Below are positions 7,754 to 16,467 of a stretch of 64,000 bases of DNA, one piece after another. Each line of letters starts with the position of its first letter. Position 1 is the first letter of the stretch. The notes under the pieces are model-generated. The model made no database searches and was not told where the DNA came from. It worked only from the letters and a program-made list of their open reading frames with translations. Source of the DNA: CAYWBU01 sp942491525 (GTDB lineage Bacteria > Desulfobacterota > Desulfomonilia > UBA1062); the NCBI GenBank assembly GCA_942491525.1, contig CALOBW010000033.1, positions 124,001 through 188,000 of the forward strand, given 5' to 3'. The translations under genes and the position numbers were made by a program.

Positions 7754-9100
7754 CTATTCCCGATGTGAAAGAGAGGAGAACGTAGTGGTTTCACCGCGCC
7801 AGGCAAGCTTAACTGTGCCGGTGGAGCCATTACGATGCTTGGCAAAGATGATTTCAGCGATACCCTTTTCCGGGGTATCCTCATTGTAGACCTCGTCACG
7901 ATAAATGAACATGATTATATCGGCATCCTGCTCAATAGCGCCGGACTCTCGCAACTCAGACATCATGGGACGCTTATCCTCACGACCCTCAGTTTTACGG
8001 TTAAGCTGACTGAGAGCTACAACCGGAACCTCAAATTCTTTGGCAATAATCTTGAGCGTACGCGAAATTTCAGAAATCTCCTGCTCGCGCGACTGGGCCC
8101 CCGGACGCCCCTGCATCAGCTGCAGGTAGTCGATAACCACCAGGCCGATTTTCTCATGGGTTGCCAAACGCCTGATCTTTGCCCGGATCTCCATGGCGGT
8201 AATGCCGGGTTTATCATCAATATAGAGAGGCGCCTCCGACATCTCGTTCATGGCGTCGATCAACTGCCCCCACTCCTCGCGCTTCAGGGCGCCGGTACGG
8301 ATGCGACTCTGATCAATATTGGCCGCCGAGGCCAACATGCGCAGAGCCAGCTGTTCACGCCCCATCTCCAGCGAGAAGACCACAGCCGGCAGATTTTCAA
8401 CGGTAGCCACGTAGTGAGCAATGTTCATGGCGAACGAGGTCTTACCCATCGCCGGTCTGGCCGCCAGCACAATCAGGTCGGTACCATGCAGACCCCCCAG
8501 CATCTTTTCATTCATGTCATGATACTGAGTGGGAGTGGTGTTACCGGAAGTCTCACCCTTGGAGAGCTTATTGAGGTTCTCATACAGATTCGGCAGCACT
8601 TCACCGATCTTTGTGAGCCCGCCCTTCTGATCACGAACAGATTTATTTATACCAAATATGATCTGCTCTGAACGCTCCAGAATTCCGGCAACATCCTCAA
8701 CCGGACTGCGGGCCTCTTTGATAATATCGCCGGCACCCACAATCAAAGAACGCAACACAGCCTTATCTTTTATGATCTGAGCGTAATGCTCCATATTGGC
8801 CGTGGTGGGAATGCGCTCGCTGAGCTGCGAGATATAGGAGATGCCCCCCACCTTTTCCATCAAACCCTTGGATGCGATAGCCTCGGGCAGCGAAACAATA
8901 TCGATGGCGATACCCTTGTTGCGCAGCTCAAGCATCTCCTCATAGATAATCTGATGCCGTTCGGCATAGAAATCCTGGGGGGTAATGATCTCAGTAGTAA
9001 TATCAAGGGAGGAATTCTCCATGAGAATTCCTCCCAGAATGTACTCTTCGGCGTCTTTATTGTGTGGCAATGCAGCCAGAGCTGCAGCAGCTCTTTCCAA
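7754..9100 (-). CDS. dnaB: Replicative DNA helicase DnaB
   Basis: DnaB is the hexameric helicase unwinding DNA at the replication fork. The 448-residue protein has the N-terminal primase-interacting domain (LPHNKDAEEYILGGIL), Walker A AARPAMGKTSFAMN, Walker B VVIDYLQLM, and the arginine-finger region near RESGAIEQDADIIMFIYRDE. There is no intein. Translation appears to start at a TTG (9100) with a GAGGAG ribosome site inside the end of rplI. It closes the rpsF-rpsR-DUF2232-rplI-dnaB operon and its stop abuts the stop of the convergent sigma gene. Confidence 0.97.
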   Translation of the reverse strand: MERAAAALAALPHNKDAEEYILGGILMENSSLDITTEIITPQDFYAERHQIIYEEMLELRNKGIAIDIVSLPEAIASKGLMEKVGGISYISQLSERIPTTANMEHYAQIIKDKAVLRSLIVGAGDIIKEARSPVEDVAGILERSEQIIFGINKSVRDQKGGLTKIGEVLPNLYENLNKLSKGETSGNTTPTQYHDMNEKMLGGLHGTDLIVLAARPAMGKTSFAMNIAHYVATVENLPAVVFSLEMGREQLALRMLASAANIDQSRIRTGALKREEWGQLIDAMNEMSEAPLYIDDKPGITAMEIRAKIRRLATHEKIGLVVIDYLQLMQGRPGAQSREQEISEISRTLKIIAKEFEVPVVALSQLNRKTEGREDKRPMMSELRESGAIEQDADIIMFIYRDEVYNEDTPEKGIAEIIFAKHRNGSTGTVKLAWRGETTTFSSLSHRE

Positions 9101-9103
9101 AGC

Positions 9104-9556
9104 TTACTCCTCGGTCTGCCCCTTTACTTCGACGGCGACTTCGGCGCTGATCTCGGGATAGAGACGAACACCGACGGTATGGCTGCCAACGTGACGGATG
9201 GGCTCAGCCAGAACCACCTTCTTCTTGTCAATCTCATAGCCCTTCTCATTGAGAGCATCGGCAATATTGGCGGAGGTGATTGATCCGAACAACTTGCCTT
9301 CCTGACCAACCTTTACCTCAAACTCAAGGCTCACCTTGGCCAGATCAGCAGCCAGCTGCTCTGCATGGGCCTTGGTCTTGGCCTCTTTCTTGATGCTGGC
9401 CTCAATTTTATCTTTAAAAGTTTTGAGATTCTTGTCTGTAGCAGCCAGAGCCAGACCTTTGGGCACGAGGTAATTTCTGGCATAGCCATCCTTTACCTTG
9501 ACCTCCTGACCTGCGGTTCCAAGACCCTCAATACTTTCCAAAAGTACTACCTTCAT
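9104..9556 (-). CDS. rplI: 50S ribosomal protein L9
   Basis: L9 binds 23S rRNA domain V and limits frameshifting. The 150-residue sequence has the characteristic N-terminal MKVVLLESIEGLGTAGQEV, then VKDGYARNYLVPKGLA, the long connecting helix, and the C-terminal domain with GKLFGSITSANIADAL. The start overlaps the stop of the DUF2232 gene as ATGA. The ribosome site for dnaB is embedded in its 3' end. Confidence 0.98.
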   Translation of the reverse strand: MKVVLLESIEGLGTAGQEVKVKDGYARNYLVPKGLALAATDKNLKTFKDKIEASIKKEAKTKAHAEQLAADLAKVSLEFEVKVGQEGKLFGSITSANIADALNEKGYEIDKKKVVLAEPIRHVGSHTVGVRLYPEISAEVAVEVKGQTEE

Positions 9557-10449
9557 CTTATCTCTCCTTCTTTCTTTCCTATCTTATCCCTGAAATTAAA
9601 CCAGGTATCGAAAAGCCCGATTAAAGACACAACGATATATAGCTGAAGCAAAATCATTATGTAAAGCAGACTTTTTAGCAAAATCGGCCACCGCCGTTCA
9701 TTAACATACGTGCTGATTATTGCAAGCCCCTGAAAGAAATATAAATGACTTATAATCAGCACACCATTGATACCCCAGATTTGGTATTTCCAGGGCATCA
9801 CCGCCGTCAAACCGGCTGCGATAAAGATCCAGACAACCCAATCCGGACTCTGCCACTTGCGCAGCCTGATACCGGGTCGATTGCCCGTAAAGAGCAGCAG
9901 GTTGATCCAGGCATAACTGATGGCACTGGATGCAATCAGTGATGGAAAAAACCTTACCATCTGACGCTGCAACTGTTCCTGCTGAATACGCAGACCAACA
10001 ACGCCACCGGGATCAACTGCAGCCTGATCTGTCATAAAGAGCGCATCTGCAAACCTGACGACCAGATCTTCAACAAATACCCCAAGCGCGACGCCCTCAG
10101 CGGCCTTCAGGATAGCCGCCGCGAACACCGCCACAAGCAGCAGCGCCGGCAACCAGACTGCCCGGGCAACATCTCCACGCACAACGGCATGGTGAATCAG
10201 AAAGCCAACCAGCAGCACCCCCAGATAGACCAACGCGGCAATCGCATAAGGCGGATAGAGCCCCAACAACGCCGGCGCCAACACGATAAGCGCGCTGCGT
10301 CCCGCCCGATCGAGCAGAGTTGCAAAGATGGCCGGCAGAAACATGACCACAAACCACGAATGCTGCGGCACGACAACACAAAGGCTGCCGATAAAAAGAA
10401 AGACCCCGATTAATATCAGGGTCTTATTTCCTCCATCATAGAGGGGCAT
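9553..10449 (-). CDS. DUF2232 (YybS-like) integral membrane protein
   Basis: A 298-residue polytopic membrane protein with about eight hydrophobic segments. Family members typically sit between rpsR and rplI in deltaproteobacteria and Firmicutes, as here, and their function is unknown. A central soluble segment (VGLRIQQEQLQRQMVRFFPSLI) and a C-terminal YFFQGLAII region are characteristic. It starts 2 bases after rpsR ends and overlaps rplI by 4 bases, so it is translationally linked to ribosomal protein synthesis. Confidence 0.85.
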   Translation of the reverse strand: MPLYDGGNKTLILIGVFLFIGSLCVVVPQHSWFVVMFLPAIFATLLDRAGRSALIVLAPALLGLYPPYAIAALVYLGVLLVGFLIHHAVVRGDVARAVWLPALLLVAVFAAAILKAAEGVALGVFVEDLVVRFADALFMTDQAAVDPGGVVGLRIQQEQLQRQMVRFFPSLIASSAISYAWINLLLFTGNRPGIRLRKWQSPDWVVWIFIAAGLTAVMPWKYQIWGINGVLIISHLYFFQGLAIISTYVNERRWPILLKSLLYIMILLQLYIVVSLIGLFDTWFNFRDKIGKKEGEIR

Positions 10450-10450
10450 A

Positions 10451-10705
10451 TTATTTGTCGTGAACAGTGAACGGAATCAGAGCCATCTGCCTGGCGCGCT
10501 TGATCTCAAGAGTCAGCTTTCTCTGATGTCTTGAGCAGGTGCCAGTGATACGGCGGGGCAGAATCTTGCCGCGCTCGGTTACGAAGCTCTTCATCAGATC
10601 CTTGTCCTTGTAATCAATGGCAAGGTTCTTGTCTTCACAGAATCTGCAAACTTTCTTTTTGTAATACTGCCTAAATCTGGGTCTTCTCTTCTGTGGCATA
10701 GCCAT
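10451..10705 (-). CDS. rpsR: 30S ribosomal protein S18
   Basis: S18 forms a heterodimer with S6 on the platform of the 30S subunit. The 84-residue product shows a Cys pair (VCRFCED) and a conserved core (LMKSFVTERGKILPRRITG, then CSRHQRKLTLEIKRAR). The Cys pair suggests the zinc-binding (C+) form. The second ATG, two codons in (MPQKRRPRF), is an equally plausible start. Confidence 0.97.
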   Translation of the reverse strand: MAMPQKRRPRFRQYYKKKVCRFCEDKNLAIDYKDKDLMKSFVTERGKILPRRITGTCSRHQRKLTLEIKRARQMALIPFTVHDK

Positions 10706-10707
10706 AA

Positions 10708-11091
10708 TTATTCCGCTGCCTCCTCTGCTTTAGGTTCTTCAACGACAGCCTCAGCCGGCTCTTCAACTACCGGAGCCTTCTTTTCAAAGTCAGCTCTGGT
10801 GGCCTTGTCATCCTGCTTTACAATGATGAAACGCATGACATTCTCATCAATTCTGAGAATACGCTCCAGTTCGGAAATCAGGGCACCGGGGGCCTCAAAG
10901 TAACCCAGGAAGTAGTTACCACGACCCTTCTTGTTGATCTTGTAGGCCAGAGCTTTCATGCCCTGATCTTCCATGTTGATAATGCTGCCATCACCCTTGG
11001 TGATAACCTTATCAAGACGCTTTGAGAACTTCTCTTTGGCTTCCTGGCCCATTTCCGGGTCAAGAATAAACATAATTTCGTAAATGCTCAT
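10708..11091 (-). CDS. rpsF: 30S ribosomal protein S6
   Basis: S6 pairs with S18 in the small subunit. The 127 residues include the family core (YEIMFILDPEMG, YFLGYFEAPG, ILRIDENVMRFIIVK) followed by an acidic Ala/Glu/Pro-rich tail (about residues 105-127), common in this protein. First gene of its operon. The leader contains a hairpin resembling the S6:S18 binding motif, implying autoregulation. Confidence 0.97.
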   Translation of the reverse strand: MSIYEIMFILDPEMGQEAKEKFSKRLDKVITKGDGSIINMEDQGMKALAYKINKKGRGNYFLGYFEAPGALISELERILRIDENVMRFIIVKQDDKATRADFEKKAPVVEEPAEAVVEEPKAEEAAE

Positions 11092-11115
11092 ATAATTCCT
11101 CCTTATGGTCTTCCA

Positions 11116-11139
11116 GCCCCAACTCTAAGCGGATGGGGC
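11116..11139 (-). promoter_or_regulatory. Probable S6:S18-binding leader hairpin of the rpsF operon
   Basis: On the minus-strand RNA, GCCCCA (11139-11134) pairs perfectly with UGGGGC (11121-11116). On the 5' side the helix is followed by an unpaired UCCG and then a short CU/AG mini-helix closed by UAG. A CCG trinucleotide bulged on the 5' side between two helices is the recognised signature of the S6:S18 autoregulatory motif in rpsF leaders. It lies 25 bases before the rpsF start codon. Confidence 0.55.
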
Positions 11140-11190
11140 AAGGAGCAGAGATCCAATATACTAAAGCACCGGCAGAAGCAAGAGCCAATG

Positions 11191-11463
11191 TCAATAGATC
11201 ACCCTAAAATCAGCCAAATCCGCATCAAGATCTACTGCGGTCTGCACGACACGGTCAACCCTGGCCCCCATAGGTCCGCGCTGACACCAGCGCACCATCT
11301 GCAGCAAAACATCCTCTTCGGCCTGAACCAGGGTCAGCACGGAGCCATCCGGCATATTTTTTACCCAGCCGACCACCCCCAGGCGATCGGCCTCGCCTTT
11401 GGTGCTGGCCCGAAACCAGACACCTTGGACAACCCCGTAGATCTGAAGCTGTTTAGCCTTCAC
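11191..11463 (-). CDS. acyP: Acylphosphatase
   Basis: It hydrolyses carboxyl-phosphate bonds of acylphosphates. The 90-residue protein has the phosphate-binding loop GVVQGVWFRAST with the catalytic Arg, and GWVKNMPDGSV with the catalytic Asn. The start codon is a GTG at 11463, inside the end of ligA (11-bp overlap), with GGAGG at suitable distance. This suggests coupling to ligA. Confidence 0.93.
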   Translation of the reverse strand: MKAKQLQIYGVVQGVWFRASTKGEADRLGVVGWVKNMPDGSVLTLVQAEEDVLLQMVRWCQRGPMGARVDRVVQTAVDLDADLADFRVIY

Positions 11464-13474
11464 CTTCAGCCTCCATCATCGCAATGAACTCATCTTCACT
11501 CAAAACAGTGACCCCCAGCTGGCGGGCCTTCGCCAACTTTGAACCAGCCTTGGCTCCGGCCACCAGATAGTCAAGCTTAGCCCTTACCGAACCGACCACC
11601 TTGCCGCCCTGACTCTCAACAAACTTCTTGGCGTCGGCGCGCTTAAGTTTTTCAAGCGTGCCGGTAAAGCAAAACTGGGCCCCACCCAGATTATCCGACA
11701 CACCAACGGAGAGATCGTGCCGAGGCATGACCCCGGCCGCCAGCAGACCGGCTACAACCGCACCATTATGCGGACTGGCAAAAAATGTCCGAATTGAACG
11801 GGCGATCTCAGGACCGACGCCATCAATCGTCAGCAGATCCTCTTCAGTTGCCAGGGCGATCGCGTCCAATGACCCATAGCGCTCAGCCAGAGCCCTGGAT
11901 GCCACTGCCCCAACATTTAAGATCCCCAGAGCATAGATAAACCTGCTAAGAGTGACCGCCCTACTCCTATCGATGGCAGCAATCAGGTTATCGGCCGACT
12001 TCTGCGCAAAACCATCCAACTTAAGCAGCTGCTCAACCTTCAGATCGTAGAGATCTCGAAAATCTCGCACCAGCCCTTTTTCAACTAAGATATTTATGAT
12101 GCCACGGCCCAATCCATCAATGTCCATGGCATCCTTGGCTGCAAAATGAAAAACCTTCTCCTTAATTATTGATGGGCAGGCAACATTGACACAGCGGCGC
12201 TCAATTACCGCATTACCAACTTCATCACTCACTACCGGGCAGGCCGTATTGCAGACCGGACAGCTATCCGGCATGACGAAAAGTTTCTCGCTGCCATCAC
12301 GTTTGGAAACAACCGGACCAACCACCTCTGGAATGACGTCACCGGCCCGCTGAATGATAACAGTGTCTCCAATCATGACTCCCTTACGGGCAATCTCATC
12401 CTCATTATGCAGGGTGGCATTACTGACCACCACTCCCGATACCGGCACCGGATCCAGCTTGGCCACCGGCGTAAAGGTACCGGTGCGCCCGACCTGCACC
12501 TCAATATTGAGCAGCTTGGTGGTCGCCTGCATAGGCGGAAACTTATAGGCAATTACCCAGCGCGGCGCCCGCGCCTTTACACCCAGCCGTTGCTGCAGCA
12601 CAACATTATCCAGCTTAACGACTACACCATCTATTTCATACGGCAGGGCATCACGGGCGTTTCCCATCAGATTCACAAAGTCTTCAACCGCGCTTATGTC
12701 TGAACAGAGCCTGGTATCGGGATTAATTCTGAAACCCATGGCACTCAGTTTCTGTAAAACATCGAACTGCGAATCGGCATTCAAAACCGCTGCTTCGGAA
12801 ACGCCATAGGCAAAGAAGCGCAACGGCCGCCTGGCAGTGATGGCCGAATCAAGCTGACGCAGGGATCCGGCCGCGGCATTGCGCGGATTGGCAAAGGGCG
12901 CCTCAAGGCTGGCGGCGCGGGTGAGGTTAAGCTGCTCAAAATCAGCCTTGTTGATCAACACTTCACCCCTGACTTCAAGCAGCGGCGGGATGCGCTCTCC
13001 CTGCAGCTTGAGCGGGATGCTGCCGATTGTCTTGAGATTGACGGTCACATCTTCACCTATTGCGCCGTCACCGCGCGTCCCTCCCCGCACAAAGATGCCA
13101 TTTTCATAGATCAGCTCAACCGCCAGACCATCAAACTTAGGCTCACAGCAGTAGCTGACGTTGCCCGATTCAACCCATCTGTTGATCCGCTGATCAAAAG
13201 CCAGCAACTCATCGATATCCATTGCATTGTCAATGCTAAGAAGCGGAATGCGATGCAGCAATGGCGCAAATGAATCCAACGGCGGGGCACCAACCCGCTG
13301 GGACGGGGAAGTGGATAACAGAAACTCGGGATGAGCTTCTTCTAGGGAGATCAACTCCCGCAAAAGTTGATCATACTCACCGTCTGCAATCTCGGGTGAA
13401 TCGAGAACGTAGTAGCGGTGATTATGATAATTAAGTGTCTCACTAAGCTCTTTAATACGCTGCTGGTAATCCAT
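11453..13474 (-). CDS. ligA: NAD-dependent DNA ligase LigA
   Basis: LigA seals nicks during replication and repair using NAD. The 673-residue chain has, in order, the Ia domain (YHNHRYYVLDSPEIADGEYD), the adenylation site with the active Lys in CEPKFDGLA (about residue 116), an OB-fold, the four-cysteine zinc finger (CPVCNTACP...CVNVACP), helix-hairpin-helix repeats (DGFAQKSADNL, DGVGPEIARSI), and a C-terminal BRCT domain (GAQFCFTGTLEKLKR). Full length and apparently intact. It is divergent from hfq, with a 102-bp shared upstream region. Confidence 0.98.
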   Translation of the reverse strand: MDYQQRIKELSETLNYHNHRYYVLDSPEIADGEYDQLLRELISLEEAHPEFLLSTSPSQRVGAPPLDSFAPLLHRIPLLSIDNAMDIDELLAFDQRINRWVESGNVSYCCEPKFDGLAVELIYENGIFVRGGTRGDGAIGEDVTVNLKTIGSIPLKLQGERIPPLLEVRGEVLINKADFEQLNLTRAASLEAPFANPRNAAAGSLRQLDSAITARRPLRFFAYGVSEAAVLNADSQFDVLQKLSAMGFRINPDTRLCSDISAVEDFVNLMGNARDALPYEIDGVVVKLDNVVLQQRLGVKARAPRWVIAYKFPPMQATTKLLNIEVQVGRTGTFTPVAKLDPVPVSGVVVSNATLHNEDEIARKGVMIGDTVIIQRAGDVIPEVVGPVVSKRDGSEKLFVMPDSCPVCNTACPVVSDEVGNAVIERRCVNVACPSIIKEKVFHFAAKDAMDIDGLGRGIINILVEKGLVRDFRDLYDLKVEQLLKLDGFAQKSADNLIAAIDRSRAVTLSRFIYALGILNVGAVASRALAERYGSLDAIALATEEDLLTIDGVGPEIARSIRTFFASPHNGAVVAGLLAAGVMPRHDLSVGVSDNLGGAQFCFTGTLEKLKRADAKKFVESQGGKVVGSVRAKLDYLVAGAKAGSKLAKARQLGVTVLSEDEFIAMMEAEGEG

Positions 13475-13497
13475 AAAATTTCTCTAACAAAAAAGAC

Positions 13498-13525
13498 TTG
13501 ATCAATAAAGTTTAATGATTAATAT
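13498..13525 (+). promoter_or_regulatory. Sigma-70 promoter for hfq
   Basis: TTGATC (13498-13503) and TAATAT (13520-13525) are separated by 16 bp in the ligA-hfq intergenic region. The segment is very AT-rich. The hfq start lies about 45 bases downstream of the predicted start site and is preceded by an AAGGAG ribosome site. Confidence 0.45.
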
Positions 13526-13576
13526 ATACACCAAATCAAGCATCATGAGTTATCTCATTAAACTAAGGAGTTTGTT

Positions 13577-13813
13577 ATGCCCAAAGTTGTATTCAATGTT
13601 CAGGATCAGTTTCTCAACCAGGCAAGAAAAGAGAGAGTATCCATTGTGATTATTCTTAATGATGGCACTCAAATGGAAGGGCTGGTTAAGAGCTTTGACC
13701 CTTTCTGTGTTCTACTCCAGACTGATAAGCCTATCCTTATCTACAAGCATGCTATCTCAAGTATAGCGCCCGCTGAAGTGAACTCAAAGCTGAAAGACTT
13801 TCTCGCAGGATGA
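13577..13813 (+). CDS. hfq: RNA chaperone Hfq
   Basis: Hfq is the Sm-like hexamer that pairs small RNAs with mRNAs. The 78-residue product has the Sm1 motif (VSIVIILNDGTQMEGLVKSF) and the Sm2 motif YKHAISSI, plus Gln at the proximal-face position in NVQDQFLNQ. The C-terminal tail is very short compared with enterobacterial Hfq. Its stop overlaps the start of the next gene by 4 bases (ATGA). miaA, the usual neighbour in gammaproteobacteria, is absent. Confidence 0.97.
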   Translation: MPKVVFNVQDQFLNQARKERVSIVIILNDGTQMEGLVKSFDPFCVLLQTDKPILIYKHAISSIAPAEVNSKLKDFLAG

Positions 13814-14916
13814 ACCTAGGAAATCTGCGTTTTAGCTTTCTGCTGACAGCACTATTTCTCTGTCTACAGGGGCCGGTCCATGCGGACTCGGCCCTTGTTG
13901 TACAGGGTTTAGGTGCAATCAAGAACGATAACATTGCCGCAGCTGAGCAAACAGCACTCGATGATGCATTTTATAAAGCAATTATTAGCGAGGCCCTTAA
14001 ATACATTCCCCGCAGCGCTTCAACCGATCTAATCCTGTCCCTGCCTGAATACCATAAGATCAGGGGCAGTAAAGATATCACCCAATACCAGATTACCGCT
14101 CGCGACCAGCGTCAGGATACCCTCAATCTGACCGTTGAACTTAAGATTGATCCCACCTATCTCAAGCAGTGGCTGCACAGCAACTCACTAAATACGCCGC
14201 TGGCCAACCGTCCCAACATCGCGGTTATGTTTTCAATCCAGCACCCTGAAAATGACATGCCCTACGAATGGTGGACCATGCGCAGCAAGGCCAAGTACTC
14301 TGCTTTTGAGGAAGCATTGACTGAGGCTTTGGTAATCAGAGGGGAAAATATCAGCCTGCAGACACCGAAACTTAAAGGCTTCCGCCAGGACTTCTCCGAT
14401 CCATTCAACTTGGCAGAGAAACTGGAAGCTGACATTCTGATTAATGGAGTTGTCAGCTACACCACGCTTCAGGAGAACCTTTATGCCGTTAATGTTGAAG
14501 CACATATCCTGGATGCCCAGAGCCGTTCGGTCATCAAGCGCATTGAAGTTTTCCAGCGTGCTGACTTCAATAATAAAACCATAAATAAACTGATTGCAGA
14601 AAGCATTGCCGATGACTTGCACTCAGAGATAGCCAGACGTCTGGCATCATCCACCCCAATCACAACCAGACAGGAAATAATTATCAGCGGAATTCGAGAT
14701 TTCCGTACCTACCAGGCCATGCTGGCGGCAATTGATGCAATGAATGACGTGGAAGACATTCAGATTGCCTCAATCCAAGGTCACGAAATCAGGCACACCG
14801 CCACGATCCAGGGCAACATTGAGGATGTACTGAAAAACCTCGCCAGCAAGCAGATCGCCGAAATTGACGTCAGCATCAAGAACAATGCCGCCATCATAGA
14901 AATAATATCCCGCTGA
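13810..14916 (+). CDS. Exported protein with FlgT-N/LPP20-like domain
   Basis: A 368-residue protein with a clear signal peptide (FLLTALFLCLQGPVHADS, cleavage near residue 26). The segment ALVVQGLGAIKNDNIAAAEQTALDDAF resembles the start of FlgT-N/LPP20-type domains, in which a glycine-rich strand is followed by an A..xAL.DAF helix. The middle (about 130-270) looks like the FlgT/TolB-N-type domain (PNIAVMFSIQHPE...ADILINGVVSY). I cannot assign a function. It is translationally coupled to hfq and abuts the convergent pilV gene at 14917. Confidence 0.6.
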   Translation: MNLGNLRFSFLLTALFLCLQGPVHADSALVVQGLGAIKNDNIAAAEQTALDDAFYKAIISEALKYIPRSASTDLILSLPEYHKIRGSKDITQYQITARDQRQDTLNLTVELKIDPTYLKQWLHSNSLNTPLANRPNIAVMFSIQHPENDMPYEWWTMRSKAKYSAFEEALTEALVIRGENISLQTPKLKGFRQDFSDPFNLAEKLEADILINGVVSYTTLQENLYAVNVEAHILDAQSRSVIKRIEVFQRADFNNKTINKLIAESIADDLHSEIARRLASSTPITTRQEIIISGIRDFRTYQAMLAAIDAMNDVEDIQIASIQGHEIRHTATIQGNIEDVLKNLASKQIAEIDVSIKNNAAIIEIISR

Positions 14917-15333
14917 TCAGTTAGGTTCGTTGCGTTTAATAAAAGTCATGGAAATGGTGTGATTGGTATCATCACGCCAATCAACATCAACGGTGATGGT
15001 CTTAAGGTTGGCCGCCGAATCAACAACGGTCAACCTGGCCTGACCCAGGCGCCCAGCAACCTCATTTATGGGTTTATAATCGAGCGTGAAAACCTGATCC
15101 ACCTTTGCATTTAGCATCGGATCATCAAAGTCAAGACTTCGCAAATACTCAACGCTGTTTTCAAGCAGGCTGGTGGCTCTGGCAAAATTCATGCTGTAAG
15201 CGTTGGTCTTGACTGCAATTCCCTGCATGGCAAAAATGCCGGTGATACCGATGGCAAAAATGACAATGGCCACAACCAGTTCAATCAGTGTAAATCCAGA
15301 TTTATCGTTCGGCAATTTAACTACAACCCCCAA
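14917..15333 (-). CDS. pilV: Type IV pilus minor pilin PilV (second cluster)
   Basis: A 138-residue prepilin-like protein. The type III signal SG-FTLIELVVAIVIFAIGITGIFAMQ carries the peptidase cleavage site after Gly and Glu at +5. The C-terminal part has the PilV-type pattern VDVDWRDDTNHTISMTFI. The most upstream possible start is a TTG at 15333, overlapping the end of pilW by 13 bases. A TTG six codons downstream is also possible. Last gene of the cluster pilX-pilY1-orf-pilW-pilV. Minor pilins prime pilus assembly in the inner membrane. Confidence 0.85.
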   Translation of the reverse strand: MGVVVKLPNDKSGFTLIELVVAIVIFAIGITGIFAMQGIAVKTNAYSMNFARATSLLENSVEYLRSLDFDDPMLNAKVDQVFTLDYKPINEVAGRLGQARLTVVDSAANLKTITVDVDWRDDTNHTISMTFIKRNEPN

Positions 15334-15977
15334 TTCCTAAGCTGAAAACGCTTCCACAAAACCCGCTCAAACTGCTTTGTGGGATCTTCGACTACAAGTT
15401 TAACATCCACATAGGCGATACTATCATTGTCGTCAGCAACAAAACCGTAGGCTTGGTGAGGCTGAACGGCATCGCCCATATTTCGATTATCAGCCGGATT
15501 AGCAGTCCCACTCCCACTAGTAACTAAAGTTTTACCATCCTGCCCATAATAAGCAAACGCCATAGTGGTTACATTCTGTGCCAAAACAGCCTGTGCTTCG
15601 TTAAGTTGCTGGCGAATAACGGTGTCACTTATGGGATCATGCCAGTACTGAACCTGTTCACTTGTAGTAATAGCACCGCTATCATCAAGATCCATCTGTA
15701 AACCAATTTCATATTGTCCAGAATTTGGCATAAAAACAGAAAAAATCACACCATCAGGATTACAACCAGCATTACGAATATCTCGCGACATAATATCCAT
15801 AACCGCCCGCAGATCATTCTGCAGGGCCGCAACAGCCTGCTGTTCGGTTCCGGTACGGTGCTGGATCTGATAGGCCAGATAGACCGCCCCCATCAGCAGC
15901 GTAGTCAACATCATGGTAATCATGAGCTCGACCAAAGTCAGGCCAGAACGCGAGGTCATTGTTTCTCTAAATTTCAT
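15321..15977 (-). CDS. pilW: Type IV pilus minor pilin PilW (second cluster)
   Basis: A 218-residue prepilin-like protein with cleavage site SRSG-LTLVELMITMMLTTLL (Glu at +5) and the PilW-typical QNDLRAVMDIMSRDIRNAGCNP segment shortly after the hydrophobic helix. The start has a GGAG ribosome site and lies 9 bases after the stop of the preceding small exported protein. The paralogue in the first cluster (25521-26075) shares the same conserved QQDLRAVMDVIEKDIRHAGC block but is about 34 residues shorter. Confidence 0.88.
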   Translation of the reverse strand: MKFRETMTSRSGLTLVELMITMMLTTLLMGAVYLAYQIQHRTGTEQQAVAALQNDLRAVMDIMSRDIRNAGCNPDGVIFSVFMPNSGQYEIGLQMDLDDSGAITTSEQVQYWHDPISDTVIRQQLNEAQAVLAQNVTTMAFAYYGQDGKTLVTSGSGTANPADNRNMGDAVQPHQAYGFVADDNDSIAYVDVKLVVEDPTKQFERVLWKRFQLRNWGL

Positions 15978-15985
15978 TTAACTCC

Positions 15986-16450
15986 TCATTCAGTCCAATT
16001 GATAGTTTCAGCGGGAATAAGCGTTTTCATGGATTTGGTATAATACTCCGGCATAACATAAATCTCTTTGGCTACAATTATCGGACTCATATGAAACTTC
16101 TCTGCCATCAGAATGGGGTTATAGCTGCCCCTGACGAAAATTTTAGCTCCACGAGGAATATCACCCAACTGCAGAACCTTCTCACCTTCCATATCCGTAA
16201 TTGCGGTCTTATAACGCCGGCCATCAATCTCATAATCAACAATCCCGATCAGCATCTCCTCTGTAGCCTGCATGGCCGACCGCTCCTGCCAGATGTAAGC
16301 AATATCAAAGAACACGCCGCAGCTGGCCCAATGGTCACGAACGACAGTAAACATCTCCTCCGTGACCAGGGGCGGGACATCGTCCTGCGCCGACAGATTA
16401 AAAGGAGCCACAATCAGGAACGCCAAAATAATTAATTTAATTTTTCGCAT
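15986..16450 (-). CDS. Exported protein of unknown function in the pilus cluster
   Basis: A 154-residue protein with a signal peptide (IKLIILAFLIVAPFNLSAQ). The ATG at 16450 is chosen because GAGGTG sits 7 bases upstream. A GTG three codons earlier is possible. The mature part has mixed alpha/beta character, with no domain I recognise (YEIDGRRYKTAITDMEGE; IFVRGSYNPILMAEKFHM). It lies between pilY1 and pilW, in the position that a different small exported protein occupies after pilY1 in the first cluster (21038-21436), so it may assist PilY1 export or assembly. Confidence 0.55.
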   Translation of the reverse strand: MRKIKLIILAFLIVAPFNLSAQDDVPPLVTEEMFTVVRDHWASCGVFFDIAYIWQERSAMQATEEMLIGIVDYEIDGRRYKTAITDMEGEKVLQLGDIPRGAKIFVRGSYNPILMAEKFHMSPIIVAKEIYVMPEYYTKSMKTLIPAETINWTE

Positions 16451-16467
16451 AGCATTCACCTCAAATA

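Noticed and set aside
7835..8671. Long open frames antisense to dnaB, cheA, cheB, the oxidoreductase and others
   Set aside because: They are antisense shadows of strongly conserved genes, without ribosome sites or recognisable products.
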